DNA of 64,000 bases from JAJDNH01 sp964552395 (GTDB lineage: Bacteria; Acidobacteriota; Thermoanaerobaculia; Thermoanaerobaculales; Sulfomarinibacteraceae): assembly GCA_964552395.1 (NCBI GenBank), contig CAZKGM010000006.1, positions 62,001-126,000 on the forward strand, read 5' to 3'. A program made the translations under genes and the position numbers. The notes below the pieces were generated by a model. The model saw only the letters and a program-made list of their open reading frames with translations, was not told the origin of the DNA and ran no database searches. Of the stretch, positions 1 to 7,729 are shown in pieces (position 1 is the first letter of the stretch; the number at the start of each line of letters is the position of its first letter).

Positions 1-358
1 AGCCGACGAACGGCCGCTGGAGGAACGATACGAGCAGATCACCGAGGGGCACGCTGCCGGCCAAGGTCAAGCCCAGCCACAGGGCCCCCGTGGCCACCGC
101 CAGCCGCACCCGGCGTTGCCGCCAGGCCACAGCGGTCAGCGCTCCGAGCCCTATCCAGACGAGTCCAAGCGGCATCACCGCGAGCGAGGCCGTCTTGCGC
201 ACCTCGTACGGACCCGCAGCCAACAGCAATGCCACCGTTGTTCCACTGCCCCAGAGGCCCCATACTGCGAGCTGCAGCCGCCACGACTGTGCACTCGAGC
301 GCCGAAGCAACCACAGCGCCACGCCGGCCGACGCCACGGCGAGAATGATCCCGAACAT
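1..358 (-). CDS. Membrane protein, N-terminal part only (runs off window edge)
   Basis: The frame opens at an ATG at 358 on the minus strand and is still open at base 1, giving 119 residues. It is very hydrophobic, with about four membrane segments (for example GIILAVASAGVALWLL and LAVATGALWLGLTLAG), and ends in the window with GDLLVSFLQRPFVG. A bundle of N-terminal helices followed by a 'DLL..LE/Q' segment is how YdcF/ElyC (DUF218) envelope proteins often begin, but the diagnostic domain lies outside the window, so that name is only a guess. No clear ribosome binding site was seen. Confidence 0.55.
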   Translation of the reverse strand, partial: MFGIILAVASAGVALWLLRRSSAQSWRLQLAVWGLWGSGTTVALLLAAGPYEVRKTASLAVMPLGLVWIGLGALTAVAWRQRRVRLAVATGALWLGLTLAGSVPLGDLLVSFLQRPFVG

Positions 359-470
359 GCGCCAAGTGTACCGACACCCGGTAGCCACCAGGGGTTGACG
401 AAAGTGGGCCGAACGAGTCATCTCGGGAGCGCAAGCACCCCGGAGAAGGCCGCTGGTCCGAAATCAGGGG

Positions 471-476
471 TAAACT
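471..476 (+). promoter_or_regulatory. Candidate -10 box TAAACT
   Basis: GGGTAAACTGGGAT lies about 50 nt upstream of the small secreted protein gene. The same GGGTANACTG pattern occurs before two other genes here (9200 and 9937). No convincing -35 box is seen 17 nt upstream, so the call rests on the recurring motif alone. Confidence 0.3.
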
Positions 477-524
477 GGGATAGGAACCGGCTCGCCTCAC
501 GACGGGCAAGCAAGGAGGTTGACC

Positions 525-896
525 ATGGAGAACATCCGAGCTCGTTTCATCGCTCGAGGTCGGCGGCCTCCCCTGCAGACAGGTTTCGTTGCAGCCCTGG
601 CAGTGATTGCGCTGCTGGTCGCACTGCAGCCAGCGGCCGCGGCAGACGGTCAGGAGCAGGAGATGAAGCCCTCCCCTTGCTGCTTCAGCAACCCGAGCTA
701 CGACCGGATCTGCCAGGTGCAGCCAGCACCCGACGAGACTTGTGCTTCAATCCTCGCCTACCTCAACAACCCGCTCAGCACAGGCAAGACGTACTGTGAT
801 AACACGAGAGTCCGCGGCGGCTGGGTCCAGGTTGACTGCAACCAGGCGCCGGACCAGCAGTCGGCCGGCCCAGCTCAGCCCAGCCAGTCACGGTAG
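525..896 (+). CDS. Small cysteine-rich secreted protein, unknown function
   Basis: I do not recognise this 123-residue protein. The ATG at 525 is chosen over the TTG at 519 because AAGGAGG lies 6 nt before it. Residues 1-40 form a signal peptide: Arg-rich start, hydrophobic VAALAVIALLVAL, then AAAA before the cut. The mature part is about 80 residues with six cysteines (CCFSN, RIC, ETC, TYC, DCN), suggesting disulfides, and a Pro/Gln/Ser-rich tail. Its 3' end overlaps the converging nitrilase-like gene by 22 nt. A periplasmic or secreted location is inferred from the signal only. Confidence 0.6.
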   Translation: MENIRARFIARGRRPPLQTGFVAALAVIALLVALQPAAAADGQEQEMKPSPCCFSNPSYDRICQVQPAPDETCASILAYLNNPLSTGKTYCDNTRVRGGWVQVDCNQAPDQQSAGPAQPSQSR

Positions 897-1693
897 AGCT
901 CCGGCCGGCGGTCGCGAAGGAAAAGACGCCGAGCGTGGGAGCCGAGCACCTCCTCGAGATCGAGGTCGCAGAGCAGCACTTCCTCAGTCCCACATCCGGC
1001 ACGGGCCAAGACCCGCCCCCCAGGGTCGGTGATGAACGATTCACCCGCGAAGGTCAGGCACTCCTCCTCACCGACCCGGTTGCACAGCGCGACGAAGTAG
1101 CCGTTCTGGAACCCGGCGACCTGCATCTCGGCCTCGAAGAGCCCGTCGGGCCACTCGCCGACCGCACCGGCCTGCGGAACGGCCACGATCTCGGCCTCGG
1201 CCACAGCGAGCGCGCGCATGTACTCGGGGTAGTGCCGGTCGTAGCAGATGGCAACTCCCAGGCGTCCGATGCTGGTCTCGTAGACGGGAGCGCCGCGGTC
1301 GCCGGGAGTGTAGAACCCCCTCTCGTGGAAGCATTCATAGTCGGTGATGTGGACCATCCGTGTCGCCCCCAGCAAACGGCCGTCGGCGTCGATCACCGGT
1401 GACGTGTCGAACGTCTGATGACCGTCCCTCTCGAACAGGTTGAGCACGATGACGATGCCCAAGCGCCGGGCCGCATCGGCAAACAGCTCAGTTGTCGGGC
1501 CGGGCACCGTCTCTGCGAGCTGGAAAACGTCGCCGCTCGCCGGCCGCTGCGGGAAGAAGGGGTCGAACGCCAGCTCAGCGAAGCAGACCAGGCGTGCACC
1601 TGCCGCGGCCGCAGTCTCGACACTCGCCAGACCACGTCGTCGATTCAGCTCCCGGTCCGGCGAGGCTGCCTGTTGAACGAGCGCAATCCGCAT
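875..1693 (-). CDS. Carbon-nitrogen hydrolase (nitrilase superfamily), catalytic Lys replaced
   Basis: A 272-residue cytosolic protein of the nitrilase/amidase fold, most like N-carbamoylputrescine amidase-type members. The family uses a Glu-Lys-Cys triad. The Glu (FAELAFDPFF, about E40) and Cys (VAICYDRHYPEYM, about C150) are present. The Lys motif, usually Y-R-K-x-H-I, reads T-R-M-V-H-I, so methionine 113 sits where the lysine should be. The substrate cannot be told; with the Lys missing it may be inactive or belong to an atypical branch. ATG at 1693 overlaps the upstream membrane gene stop as TGATG (a GTG at 1696 is also possible), so the two are one operon. Confidence 0.85.
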   Translation of the reverse strand: MRIALVQQAASPDRELNRRRGLASVETAAAAGARLVCFAELAFDPFFPQRPASGDVFQLAETVPGPTTELFADAARRLGIVIVLNLFERDGHQTFDTSPVIDADGRLLGATRMVHITDYECFHERGFYTPGDRGAPVYETSIGRLGVAICYDRHYPEYMRALAVAEAEIVAVPQAGAVGEWPDGLFEAEMQVAGFQNGYFVALCNRVGEEECLTFAGESFITDPGGRVLARAGCGTEEVLLCDLDLEEVLGSHARRLFLRDRRPELYRDWLG

Positions 1694-2067
1694 CACGATG
1701 CGCCTTTCTCGGCACCCGCTTCTTCCGACCCGTTCTCGATCAGGCTCCTGATAAGCCGCTGGTACCTGCGCTCAATTGCAAAGACTGAGAAGCCATAGAG
1801 AATCACCGCGGTCAGGACGATGAAGCAGGCAAGCGACATCAACGGCAGCATCACGGCCAGGATAGTCAGCGTCGAGCCCGGCAGGCTTCCCGCCTCGACT
1901 CGTGACGTCACTGCCAGCGGGTTGATGAGCAGCGGATGGCGCAGGAACAGCCAGCCCACAGCGGCAACCACGACGAGGAGCAACAGGACGCCAACGACCG
2001 GCCACAGGCGGGCCAGCCGGCGGCGCCGGGAGAGGAACTCCACCTGCTCGGCGGTCAGCTGGGCCAT
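1693..2067 (-). CDS. Small inner-membrane protein, unknown function
   Basis: A 124-residue protein with a charged, Arg-rich N-terminus (SRRRRLARL), two transmembrane helices (about residues 22-43 and 66-92) and a charged C-terminal tail rich in Glu/Arg. A GGAGGAGCC ribosome binding site precedes ATG 2067. It is translationally coupled to the nitrilase-fold gene. I do not recognise the family. With helices this placed it could anchor or partner another membrane protein, but nothing in the sequence says which. Confidence 0.7.
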   Translation of the reverse strand: MAQLTAEQVEFLSRRRRLARLWPVVGVLLLLVVVAAVGWLFLRHPLLINPLAVTSRVEAGSLPGSTLTILAVMLPLMSLACFIVLTAVILYGFSVFAIERRYQRLIRSLIENGSEEAGAEKGAS

Positions 2068-2209
2068 GGCTCCTCCTTGTCGGTGACATGGTACCGTTTC
2101 GGCGGCGCGCTACCCAGCCCTCGCTCCTGCAGCGGCTCTGGCCTGCATTCCTCACCACCAGGCGGCCGCACCGCGCTACTCTTGGTGGACTGCGAACGGA
2201 GGTGATCCG

Positions 2210-2932
2210 TTGCCCAGGTTGACTAGCTATGACGTCCTCAGCCTCGACTGCTACGGCACTCTCATAGACTGGGAGACGGGGATCCACTCGACACTCACTC
2301 CGTGGCTCGAGCGTGCAGGGCTCAAGGTCGATCGCGAGCCGATCCTGGAGGCGTTTGCCCGTCACGAGGCAGCCCAGGAGGCCGAAACGCCCTCGTTGCT
2401 CTACCCCGAGATCCTTGCCCAAGTTCATCGTCGCCTGGCCAAAGAATGGAACATCTCCTGTCGAGACGAGGATACCGCCGACTTCGCCACATCGGTTCGG
2501 CATTGGCCCGCGTTCCCGGACTCGGCGCCGGCCCTACGCTACCTGAAGAACCACTACAGGCTGGTGATCCTGTCAAACGTAGACAACGACTCGTTTTCTT
2601 ACAGTCGCACGAAGCTCGGAGTTGAGTTCGACGCGGTGTTCACGGCGGAGGACATTGGCTCGTACAAGCCGGACCTGCAGAACTTCGAGTACATGCTGCG
2701 TGCGCTGAGGAGGCTGGGGATCGGGCAATCGCGCGTCCTGCACACGGCGCAGAGCCTGTTCCACGATCACATCCCGGCGACGCAGCTCGGCCTCGCCACC
2801 AACTGGATCGACCGCCGCCATGCACTGGACGGCTGGGGAGCCACCGTTCCCCCTAACGGAGCTCCCAGGATCGACTTCAGCTTCACGAGCATGGAGGAGC
2901 TCGTCGAGGCTCACCGCCTGGCGTGCCTCTGA
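2210..2932 (+). CDS. HAD-superfamily hydrolase, haloacid dehalogenase type II-like
   Basis: A 240-residue HAD-fold hydrolase. The nucleophile motif is LSLDCYGTL (D13), motif II is ILSNVDN and motif III KPD, with a helical cap between motifs I and II. Type II haloacid dehalogenases have D-x-Y-G-T like this. The second Asp of phosphatases (DxD) is a Cys here, which fits a dehalogenase-type member better than a phosphatase. The actual substrate is unknown. The start is a TTG at 2210, 7 nt after GGAGG of a near-perfect GGAGGTGATC ribosome binding site. It stands alone on the plus strand. Confidence 0.85.
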   Translation: MPRLTSYDVLSLDCYGTLIDWETGIHSTLTPWLERAGLKVDREPILEAFARHEAAQEAETPSLLYPEILAQVHRRLAKEWNISCRDEDTADFATSVRHWPAFPDSAPALRYLKNHYRLVILSNVDNDSFSYSRTKLGVEFDAVFTAEDIGSYKPDLQNFEYMLRALRRLGIGQSRVLHTAQSLFHDHIPATQLGLATNWIDRRHALDGWGATVPPNGAPRIDFSFTSMEELVEAHRLACL

Positions 2933-3431
2933 CAATCGGCAGATGATCCACCGTCGACTCCCCCGCTCCTCATTCGGGACGCTCTACAGACACCACCGCA
3001 GACCCTTCTAGGTCCTCCACTCGGGGTGGGCACCGTTCTTCGGTGGAGCGGTAATCATGGCTGCACACGAACGGTACGCCTTCGTCACCCGGGCCTTTTC
3101 GCCTACGATGCTGCCGACCCGATTGGCCATTCAGTGGACCTTCAACGGCGGACCACTCCAGCGATCACGGGACCTCGACATCGTCGCTTACCGTGGGGCT
3201 TCAGGGTCTGGGACTCGACTCGCAGACTGTCATGGCGACCAAGAGCAGGTCTATACCGGGCCGAGGTCGTCACCTCCAGCGCCCAGCTCGTCGGAGCCGC
3301 GAAGCTGCTGGTCGTTGCAGCCCCCCGCGGTCTCCACCATGCCTCGCCGACGGCCCAGGGAGCTAGCTCTCGGCCCACAGCACGCCAAGGGTTGCGCCAC
3401 CCTTGCGTCACCCGCAGACTCAGAACCCGGG
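2933..3431 (+). other. Intergenic region without a supported gene
   Basis: About 500 nt between converging genes. The open frames crossing it have no ribosome binding site and no recognisable protein. A short hairpin (CAAGGGT/ACCCTTG, about 3388-3407) lies just past the end of the DUF1003 gene and could end its transcript, but it lacks a T run. Confidence 0.4.
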
Positions 3432-4184
3432 CTAGTCTTCGTCGGCTCCTTGGCGGTATTCCGTACCCGCGCCTGGCCCCTCGGGTTCGCCCCCCGACCG
3501 AACCTCGTCCATCAGCTCCATCTGGATCTCCTGGATTTCCACCAGCCTCTCCCACTGGTGGGACAGGAGATGGTCGATCTTCTGATGGAGCTGACGGATC
3601 TCGAGCTCGGCCTTGAGGTTGATCTGATAGTCGTGGATCGAACGCAACCGATCTCGCTCCTCTTGGCGATTCTGACTCATCATGATGACCGGCGCTTGGA
3701 TCGCCGCCAGGCACGACAGAATCAGGTTGAGGAGAATATACGGGTACGGATCGAACGGCCGTGTCGCGAGGAGAACCGAGTTGATGAAGAGCCAGCCGAA
3801 GAGCACAAACGCGAACACGAACAGAAACGGCCAGCTGCCGCCAAAGCTCGCCATCTTGTCGGCAACCCGCTGGCCCAGAGTTCGCGTCGACTCGAATTCT
3901 GACTCCACATTTGTGGCCAGCAGGTCCTGCGTCTGCAGGCTCTCGAGCACCTCGTGCTCGATCATCGTCAGCTCACCCCTGTCCTCCTCGAGCAGCGACC
4001 GCACGTAGCGATTACGGTATGTGCTGACGTCGGAAGCACAGATCCAGCCCGCATCGGACCACTCCCCGAGCTCGGCCCGTATCAGCGCCGCCACCGCCGG
4101 TCGAACGGCCGCCGCGCGAACCAACGACTGCTCGCTTCCGCAGATCTGACATGCGCGCAGCTCATTCCTCGGCTTCGCTACCAT
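3432..4184 (-). CDS. DUF1003 membrane protein
   Basis: A 250-residue protein with the DUF1003 core: a cytosolic N-terminus, two close membrane helices (WPFLFVFAFVLFGWLFINSVL, then PYILLNLILSCLAAIQAPVIMM) and a conserved coiled-coil tail SQNRQEERDRLR...D..INLKAE. The N-terminus carries a CQIC pair (C12, C15), which could bind metal or sense redox. The frame is open for 73 more codons upstream, but ATG 4184 has GGAGGAGG right before it and gives the family's normal length. DUF1003 proteins have no agreed function. The gene stands alone. Confidence 0.9.
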   Translation of the reverse strand: MVAKPRNELRACQICGSEQSLVRAAAVRPAVAALIRAELGEWSDAGWICASDVSTYRNRYVRSLLEEDRGELTMIEHEVLESLQTQDLLATNVESEFESTRTLGQRVADKMASFGGSWPFLFVFAFVLFGWLFINSVLLATRPFDPYPYILLNLILSCLAAIQAPVIMMSQNRQEERDRLRSIHDYQINLKAELEIRQLHQKIDHLLSHQWERLVEIQEIQMELMDEVRSGGEPEGPGAGTEYRQGADED

Positions 4185-4547
4185 CGGATCCTCCTCCAGG
4201 CGAAGGCATTCAAGCCGTGCACGCTGGTACCCAGCGACCACCCAACACAAGAGTACCCTGGAGTGCTCACACCGGACCGCAAGCGAGCGGTAGACGACGT
4301 GCTCAAGTCTCCCTGTCAACCAACGCCGGCACTCCGCATTAACGGTGATCTCATAGAGCACTCTCGAGCCGGCCAAGAGCTCGATGGCGAAGCTGAGGGT
4401 CAAGACGCACGACCCCGTGCCGCGGCGCCTGGGAGCTTTCCGTGGCCGTGGCGTCCTGTGTCCGGAGCACGGACATACTCACGCCCCGGCCCCGCAAGAC
4501 CCCTCTCAACGGGGATCGCGGGCCCGAGCTCAGTGGGACTGCAGAGG

Positions 4548-4570
4548 TGCTGAGGAGTGGGCCCTCAGCA
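4548..4570 (-). terminator. Hairpin after RRM gene
   Basis: TGCTGAGG and CCTCAGCA pair perfectly (8 bp, 7-nt loop) six bases past the stop of the minus-strand RRM gene. There is no T run, so it may stop transcription weakly or stabilise the 3' end. Confidence 0.4.
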
Positions 4571-4575
4571 CGCCG

Positions 4576-4854
4576 CTACCAGCGTGATCTCTGCGATCCG
4601 CCGCCGGTTTCCCGGCGCGGACGGGCCTCGTTGACCTTCAAGGCACGCCCGTCCAGCTCGACCGAGTTCAGCGCCTCGATGGCCGCAGTTGCTTCGTCAC
4701 TGCTGGGCATCGTGACGAAACCGAAGCCACGCGACCGGCCGGTGTCACGGTCGGTGATGATCGCAACTTCCTCCACCTGACCGAACTCCTCGAACTTCGT
4801 GCGAAGCGAATCCTCGGTTGTTGAAAAGGACAGATTACCGACGTAGATCTTCAC
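4576..4854 (-). CDS. RNA-binding protein, single RRM domain
   Basis: A 92-residue single-RRM protein like the cold-inducible Rbp proteins of bacteria. RNP2 is IYVGNLS near residue 3 and RNP1 is RGFGFVTM near residue 45; both have the aromatic residues needed to stack on RNA. A short Arg/Gly/Ser tail follows. I choose the GTG at 4854 (MKIYVGNLS) because GGAGG ends 5 nt before it; a TTG at 4866 is the longest frame. It probably acts as an RNA chaperone or modulates mRNA stability. TAGACT at 4927-4922 is a possible -10 box. Confidence 0.92.
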   Translation of the reverse strand: MKIYVGNLSFSTTEDSLRTKFEEFGQVEEVAIITDRDTGRSRGFGFVTMPSSDEATAAIEALNSVELDGRALKVNEARPRRETGGGSQRSRW

Positions 4855-5154
4855 CACTTCCTCCAAGTTGTACCGCCCGCAGCTGCCTCCGAGCAGTCGC
4901 GGGTATCACAGAACATACTGAAGTCTAGCACTATTGGCTACACTCCGCGAGACAGCATACGCCACTTCAGCCTCGCCTGGTATGTCTACTCGGCGTATGC
5001 TTCTCGGATACCGCCATCCTCTTGAGGTCCGCAGGGCCGCCAGGAATCGGATAGCCTCGGACTGTCGGGACCGCCGACGAGCTCCTGGAGGGCCTCGGGC
5101 GGACTCGTGATCCCCCCCCCACAGCCAGCCAGTCCGTGATGCCGCGGATCACCC

Positions 5155-5826
5155 TCAGCCCCCCGGCTTCTCGACCACGAAGGCGACAAACGGCCACAGT
5201 GGCACGCCGATTCGCCTGTAGAATACCCTCTTGGCCCCGGCGCCCTCGAGGGCCGGCAGGACGGCTACCGAACGACAGCCAAGGGAGATCCAGGGAAAGT
5301 GCCAGACGATGTTCTCCACCCTGTCAGCCAGCCACCGCACCCACGCCGCCTGCGGCTCAGTGGAGTGAGCAATCCCCACGAAGCCGCCCGGTCTGACTAC
5401 GCGGTACAGCTCCAGAGCCCCCTGAGCGGGGTCGAACAGCGGGCACATGCTGTAGGTCGACAGGGCCACATCAAAGCTGCCGTCCTCGAACGGCAGCGAG
5501 CTGATGTCGCCGGTCCGGATCTGGATTCTGTCGTCCAGCCCGGCAGCCTCGAAGCGCTTCTTCGCGACCGACAGCATCCCGTCGCTCATGTCATAGAGGA
5601 CAACCTTCCCCGAGGGTCCCGTTCTCTGCGCCGCCAGCAAGGACGTCGAACCTGTCCCTGCGCCTGCATCCAGGACACGGCTACCTGGGGAGACAGCCCG
5701 CCGAACCACGAGCTCCCGGCCGCGCTGATCCGATCTCGCCGTCAAGAACGAGTGCTGAAAGTTGTAGCGCTTCGCGACCCGGTCGTAGACCGTCCTGAGC
5801 TTCTTCTTGTCCAACGCCTCTCTCAT
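5155..5826 (-). CDS. Class I SAM-dependent methyltransferase (UbiE/Methyltransf_11-like)
   Basis: A 223-residue methyltransferase with the SAM motif VLDAGAGTGS (about residues 50-60), the acidic motif LYDMSDGML, and the post-I motif PFEDGSFDVALSTY. The later region (RVVRPGGFVGIAHS) fits the UbiE/COQ5-like group; the substrate is unknown. The start is ATG 5826. Immediately upstream, where a ribosome binding site should be, is a run of 12 G (coding strand, 5839-5828), which could vary in length by slippage and so change translation. It is last in an operon-like run with the VOC, lipoprotein and ICMT-like genes. Confidence 0.85.
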   Translation of the reverse strand: MREALDKKKLRTVYDRVAKRYNFQHSFLTARSDQRGRELVVRRAVSPGSRVLDAGAGTGSTSLLAAQRTGPSGKVVLYDMSDGMLSVAKKRFEAAGLDDRIQIRTGDISSLPFEDGSFDVALSTYSMCPLFDPAQGALELYRVVRPGGFVGIAHSTEPQAAWVRWLADRVENIVWHFPWISLGCRSVAVLPALEGAGAKRVFYRRIGVPLWPFVAFVVEKPGG

Positions 5827-5827
5827 T

Positions 5828-5839
5828 CCCCCCCCCCCC
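5828..5839. repeat. C12 (poly-G on minus strand) homopolymer
   Basis: Twelve identical bases directly before the methyltransferase start codon. Tracts this long are prone to slipped-strand change and to sequencing error. Two other long runs occur here: C9 at 5112-5120 and G10 at 55110-55119. Confidence 0.9.
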
Positions 5840-5866
5840 GAATTCCGGCCTGGCCGTGGCGCGTCC

Positions 5867-6232
5867 TCACTCCGCCTTGTGGCAAACGGCCTCGATGTTG
5901 TTGCCGTCAGGGTCGAAGACGAAGGCCCCGTAGTAGCTCGCGTGGTAATCGGGACGCAGGCCCGGAAGGCCGTTGTCATGTCCGCCGGCGGCCAGTGCTG
6001 CAGCGTGAAAAGCATCGACGGTTGCCCTATCCGGGCTCGCAAATGCCACGTGGATGTGAGGCATGACCGGCTCGGCCTCGCGGATCCAGAAGTCAGGCTT
6101 GCCGGCGACGCCGAAACCCCCGGCCCCGCCGTGCTCCATCACGATACTGTAGCCAAGCGGCGCTAGGGCAGCGAGATAGAACGCCTTGCTGGTCTCGTAG
6201 TTGGACACTGTCATCAGAAGATGATCGAGCAT
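5867..6232 (-). CDS. VOC-family (glyoxalase/bleomycin-resistance fold) protein
   Basis: A 121-residue vicinal-oxygen-chelate protein. The paired beta-alpha-beta units each supply metal ligands: LDHLLMTVSN (H4), HIHVAFASPD in the middle, and FVFDPDGNNIEAVCH at the end (Glu ligand). The ending 'DPDGNNIEAV' is typical of lactoylglutathione-lyase-like proteins of unknown substrate. ATG 6232 is chosen because GGAGG lies 5 nt before it. A TAGACT box at 6282-6277, overlapping the preceding gene's stop, could be its own promoter. Confidence 0.88.
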   Translation of the reverse strand: MLDHLLMTVSNYETSKAFYLAALAPLGYSIVMEHGGAGGFGVAGKPDFWIREAEPVMPHIHVAFASPDRATVDAFHAAALAAGGHDNGLPGLRPDYHASYYGAFVFDPDGNNIEAVCHKAE

Positions 6233-6274
6233 GCGAACCTCCGGTTCAGGAATCACGTCCTTTGAAACACGGTC

Positions 6275-6739
6275 TCAGTCTACACCGAATTCCCTGAGCA
6301 GAGACACTGTGGAAGGGAACTGTGCTGCCTCCGAGAAGAGCCAGAGCTGCCCGCTCTCGACCCGTTTCAGGAACACGACATAGCGTTTCCCGGCCGCGAC
6401 CGGGGGCTTGCTCGTCGAATCGTATTCGACGGTGAATCGATAGCTCAACGCCGGTTCTGGATCAACGTCGCCCTTGATGATCCGCGTCGGGCGCGCAATC
6501 ACCGTGTACTGCACATAGCCGATAGCGCCTGAGTCATCCCGAAACGTGGCGGTCGAGTCGAGGCTCAGAACCTCTATCTCGAGCACGTAGGCTGCATCGG
6601 CCAGGTTTGCCCGCAAGAGCTCTCGCGGAGGCAGCTCGAGGCGGGCTGCGCGATCACCACCTGCGCAGGCCAGGATCAGCGCCCCGGTGAGGAGGAACGT
6701 GAACCAGCGCCGGACGTCCGCAGTCAGCCGATCCTTCAA
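6275..6739 (-). CDS. Putative lipoprotein, unknown function
   Basis: A 154-residue protein whose N-terminus has Arg residues, a hydrophobic stretch and the lipobox LILAC, with Cys about residue 25 as the lipidation site. The mature part is beta-rich (YVLEIEVLSLDS, GYVQYTVIARPTRIIKGD, KRYVVFLKR) and resembles NTF2- or OB-like periplasmic domains only loosely. The start is a TTG at 6739 directly abutting the TGA of the upstream gene, so it depends on translational coupling. I do not recognise the family. Confidence 0.65.
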   Translation of the reverse strand: MKDRLTADVRRWFTFLLTGALILACAGGDRAARLELPPRELLRANLADAAYVLEIEVLSLDSTATFRDDSGAIGYVQYTVIARPTRIIKGDVDPEPALSYRFTVEYDSTSKPPVAAGKRYVVFLKRVESGQLWLFSEAAQFPSTVSLLREFGVD

Positions 6740-7468
6740 TCAAACCACCCATGGAATCAGCATGCTCGTCCTCCTGCGGTACTCGGCCCACTCGGGGTAC
6801 CTCGACAGGGACGCCTCGATCAGGAGCATGTTGACGAGAAACACGCAGGTCCACCAATAAGCAAGGACGGCCCAGGGAATCCAGTGCCGGACTAGGAGGG
6901 CCAACGATGCGTAGACCATCATCTCGCCGAGGTAGTTGGGGTGGCGTATGCGCTTGAACATACCCTCGGTAATCAGACCCGCACGGTACCTCAACGTGAA
7001 GCGCTTCTGACAGTCGGAGGTCATCATGACCGTCGCGCCGAGAACGAGCAGGCCGATACACAGCGCAAGCAGCCAGCTCGGTGCCACGTCGCCGGGCCGG
7101 TTCAGCACGTTGGAGATCAGCAAGAACGGAGCCACCCAGTAGGTCGCCAGAAGCACGAACGTGAATGCGGCGCCGCCGATGGTCACTCGCATCTCCCACC
7201 TCGGGTCGCGGAAGGCGACGTGCTTCAGCAACCAGCACAGGCAGTAGGTACCGTGTAGCGCGAGGTACACCCACGCCGCCACGCTGAAGTTCTGGTAGCC
7301 GAGCATCAGGAGGACGACCACCGCCGGAGTCAGAGCCTTGTGACAGTTGATCGCCCACGCAATCTTGAACCGCCTCGACCCGCCGAGCAGATTCTGCGTC
7401 ATGTAAGCGTTGTAGGCACCTACGAAGCTCGCCCAGCGCGGCGGCTCCTGCTTCACTGCGGCGTGCAT
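6740..7468 (-). CDS. Isoprenylcysteine carboxyl methyltransferase-like / DUF1295 membrane protein
   Basis: A 242-residue integral membrane protein with about six helices. Near the C-terminus it has the SAM-binding signature of the ICMT/DUF1295/NnrU-like group: a RYRAGLITEGMFKRIRHPNY stretch followed by LGEMMVY and, later, an E-A-S-L-S-R-Y-P-E-W-A-E-Y segment. These enzymes methylate or reduce lipid-linked substrates; the substrate here is unknown. ATG 7468 is preceded by GGGAAGGGGG. It heads a four-gene minus-strand run ending with a soluble methyltransferase. Confidence 0.82.
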   Translation of the reverse strand: MHAAVKQEPPRWASFVGAYNAYMTQNLLGGSRRFKIAWAINCHKALTPAVVVLLMLGYQNFSVAAWVYLALHGTYCLCWLLKHVAFRDPRWEMRVTIGGAAFTFVLLATYWVAPFLLISNVLNRPGDVAPSWLLALCIGLLVLGATVMMTSDCQKRFTLRYRAGLITEGMFKRIRHPNYLGEMMVYASLALLVRHWIPWAVLAYWWTCVFLVNMLLIEASLSRYPEWAEYRRRTSMLIPWVV

Positions 7469-7729
7469 ATCGACCCCCTTCCCAGCGGTCCCGGCACCGA
7501 AGTTGAGTGAGGGAGGCTGAACCACCCCGTGCTCACAGCTCCCGCGCCGCGATCGATTGGTCAACTCACTGACCGTGAGCGCTGAGCCGGGCACAACACC
7601 CGGCAAGAAGCGCCGTCTTGCCTCCCTGGATCGGCTCTCCTCATTCTGCTAGCCAGGAGACCGCATTGTCAATGATGCGGCTTGGCTGGCCGCTGCGGTA
7701 GGATCGGGCTCGCGCAGCAGGAGGCGATG

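Noticed and set aside
3057..3902. 281-codon plus-strand frame entering the DUF1003 gene
   Set aside because: It overlaps DUF1003 antisense, and its N-terminal part has no ribosome binding site or protein-like composition.
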